DNA of 5,142 bases from Hyphomicrobiales bacterium (lineage in GTDB: Bacteria; Pseudomonadota; Alphaproteobacteria; Rhizobiales; Xanthobacteraceae), in contig PKXB01000177.1 in NCBI GenBank assembly GCA_003133345.1, forward strand, positions 13,003 through 18,144, in the 5' to 3' direction. Numbering within the stretch: the first letter of the stretch is position 1; each line of letters starts with the position of its first letter. Positions 4,929 through 5,142 of the stretch are shown piece after piece. A program made the translations under genes and the position numbers. Below the pieces are notes generated by a model. The model was not told the origin of the DNA. It ran no database searches and worked only from the letters and a program-made list of their open reading frames with translations.

Positions 4929-5142
4929 ATGACGTGGAACGGCGCGCTGCGACAATACGGGCCCTGGATCGGATTGGTGGCGGCGGCGGCGGCGTATTTT
5001 CCACGCTTCGCCAAAGACGCCGTCGGCATGGTTCTCTACCCGCAGGCGGCCGATTGCGTCCTGCAAGGTGCACCGTTGCGCCAGTGCGCCGAGTTGTTCA
5101 GCTATCCGCCGGTGTTCGCGTTCCTGATGATACCCTTTGCGC
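4929..5142 (+). CDS. Membrane protein resembling GT87/DUF2029 mannosyltransferases, N-terminus (3' end outside window)
   Basis: The frame is open from ATG 4929 to the window edge, giving 71 residues. AAGGCGGA (4916-4923) is a strong Shine-Dalgarno five bases upstream. A first membrane segment lies near 10-27 (YGPWIGLVAAAAAYF), and a second begins at about 59 with YPPVFAFLMIPFA. Between them, LYPQAADCVLQGAPL (36-50) followed by the YPP motif resembles the first periplasmic loop of GT-C enzymes of the GT87/DUF2029 group, which use polyprenyl-phosphate sugar donors; D30 or D42 could be the acidic residue such loops carry. Only the N-terminus is visible, so the function is tentative. A competing ATG at 4925 opens an Arg-rich, non-membrane frame and is rejected. 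It is divergent from the hydrolase gene and has its own candidate promoter. Confidence 0.75.
   Translation, partial: MTWNGALRQYGPWIGLVAAAAAYFPRFAKDAVGMVLYPQAADCVLQGAPLRQCAELFSYPPVFAFLMIPFA

Noticed and set aside
4925..5142. Alternative ATG at 4925 for the last gene
   Set aside because: Its frame gives an Arg/Gly-rich translation without membrane segments, whereas 4929 gives a coherent membrane protein with a YPP motif and good Shine-Dalgarno spacing.
1..5142. CRISPR array, tRNA or rRNA genes, transposase genes, prophage or defence genes
   Set aside because: No regularly spaced direct repeats, tRNA-like cloverleafs, rRNA sequence, transposase or defence proteins were recognised on either strand.

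Overview
The window is high-GC DNA (roughly two thirds G+C by eye). Its genes and intergenic palindromes fit an alphaproteobacterium of the Hyphomicrobiales/Rhizobiales, for example the Bradyrhizobium/Rhodopseudomonas/Xanthobacteraceae side. That placement rests on protein style and on palindromic repeat types I recognise from those genomes; it was not tested by a search.

Positions 1-4012 (+) hold one branched-chain/hydrophobic amino acid (HAAT, Liv-type) ABC importer operon: the 3' end of a periplasmic substrate-binding protein gene, the permeases livH and livM, and the ATPases livG and livF. The livH-livM and livM-livG junctions are tightly coupled. The first (binding protein to livH) and last (livG to livF) are opened up by palindromic repeat elements. 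The substrate cannot be read from the sequence; Liv-type importers carry amino acids, amides, urea or aromatic acids.

A third palindrome fills the gap after livF. It sits between livF and a convergent minus-strand gene (4129-4830) for a fumarylacetoacetate hydrolase-family enzyme, most like the fumarylpyruvate/acylpyruvate hydrolase branch. A 98-base divergent intergenic region with small dyads and one candidate promoter follows. The window ends in the N-terminus of a membrane protein resembling GT-C/GT87 (DUF2029) glycosyltransferases (4929 to the edge).

The proteins belong to known families. The most unusual content is between the genes. In the binding protein-livH spacer, two adjacent hairpins share one architecture in opposite orientation. 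Their stems differ in sequence but are each fully paired, and their apical loops are perfectly complementary over 11 bases. The same TGGGAACCGG core recurs in the different palindrome between livG and livF. That palindrome also supplies the livG stop codon and one arm of a small hairpin that could mask the livF start. Other points are a possible five-codon relay reading frame between livH and livM, and a LivG/LivF pair whose non-consensus motifs appear to fall on the same composite ATP site.
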